A DNA stretch of 5,046 nucleotides from Nitrososphaerota archaeon (lineage in GTDB: Archaea > Thermoproteota > Nitrososphaeria > Nitrososphaerales > Nitrososphaeraceae): positions 1 through 5,046 of the forward strand of contig VBPR01000188.1 of the NCBI GenBank assembly GCA_005877345.1, read 5' to 3'. Positions within the stretch are counted from its first letter, which is position 1. The number at the start of each line of letters is the position of its first letter. A program made the translations under genes and the position numbers. This document shows positions 4,857-5,046 of the stretch, in pieces. Under the pieces are notes generated by a model that saw only the letters and a list, made by a program, of their open reading frames with translations, was not told the origin of the DNA and made no database searches.

Positions 4857-5046
4857 ATGGAGAGTAAAAATTTTCAGTTATTTGGTAATGGTGTAAAGAG
4901 AACGTATGGCACTCAAGCCATGAGGTATAATCTGCTTGCTGCAAGATTGATTGCTGGTCTTGTAAAAGGTTTCCTGGGTCCCCGTGGACTTGAAAAAATG
5001 TTTATTGATATTCTTGGTGAAGTGACCGTTACTAAGGATGGTGCAA
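4857..5046 (+). CDS. Thermosome (group II chaperonin) subunit, N-terminal part
   Basis: The first 63 codons of a chaperonin gene run off the window end. The thermosome is a cytosolic double-ring ATPase that folds proteins. The visible part has the start of the equatorial domain: NGVKRTYGTQAMRYNLLAA (11-29), then the nucleotide-binding loop GFLGPRGLEKMFIDILGE, matching the family pattern LGPRGMDKMLVDSLGD, and TVTKDGA for the usual TITNDGA. The match is clear, but several positions differ from the usual archaeal alpha/beta subunits: MRYN instead of QRMN/QRNN, GFLGPRG for TTLGPRG, and K for N before DGA. This suggests a paralogous third-type subunit, although only the N-terminus can be judged. 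The N-terminal extension before the GVKRTYG region is short. The ATG at 4857 follows a T6 run and has no Shine-Dalgarno; transcription probably starts about 14 nt upstream. Confidence 0.9.
   Translation, partial: MESKNFQLFGNGVKRTYGTQAMRYNLLAARLIAGLVKGFLGPRGLEKMFIDILGEVTVTKDGA

Overview
The window looks archaeal, most likely from a low-GC ammonia-oxidising member of the Nitrososphaerota (Thaumarchaeota). Evidence for this: the 5' end of a group II chaperonin (thermosome) gene, TATA elements at the spacing expected for archaeal TBP/TFB promoters, at least one apparently leaderless gene, very AT-rich intergenic DNA, and a urease operon. Urease is common in soil and marine ammonia oxidisers, where urea supplies ammonia. 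A Nitrosocosmicus-like organism is my guess from the AT-rich composition and soil-type gene content; the genus cannot be fixed from this sequence alone.

Layout, left to right: (1) 1-291, + strand, the C-terminal end of a major facilitator superfamily transporter cut by the window edge. (2) 292-477, an AT-rich gap between convergent genes, with a T-run for the left gene and a clear hairpin plus T6 for the right gene. (3) 478-1926, - strand, a complete ArsB/NhaD-type (SLC13/ion transporter superfamily) permease. (4) 1927-2056, a gap with a perfect 9-bp inverted repeat and a TATA-like palindrome. (5) 2057-2311, - strand, a small protein of unknown function, best read as starting at an ATG 26 nt downstream of a TATA box. 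(6) 2371-4782, - strand, the urease structural operon ureA-ureB-ureC. (7) 4783-4856, a 74-bp divergent promoter region with a TATA element readable in both directions and a long inverted repeat. (8) 4857-5046, + strand, the first 63 codons of a thermosome subunit, cut by the window edge.

The three urease genes encode the gamma, beta and alpha subunits of a nickel enzyme that hydrolyses urea to ammonia and carbamate. All metal-binding and catalytic residues I can check in UreC are present, so the enzyme should be active if matured. The maturation genes (ureD/H, ureE, ureF, ureG) and a urea transporter are not in the window. They are not immediately downstream of ureC and would have to lie elsewhere. 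The permease and the small protein have their own promoter-like elements and show no obvious link to urea use.

I see no mobile element, CRISPR array, tRNA, rRNA or clearly new multi-gene system. The points most worth a second look are the shared promoter between urease and chaperonin with its inverted repeat, the inverted repeat ahead of the permease, the isolation of the urease genes from their accessory genes, and the unassigned 84-residue protein.
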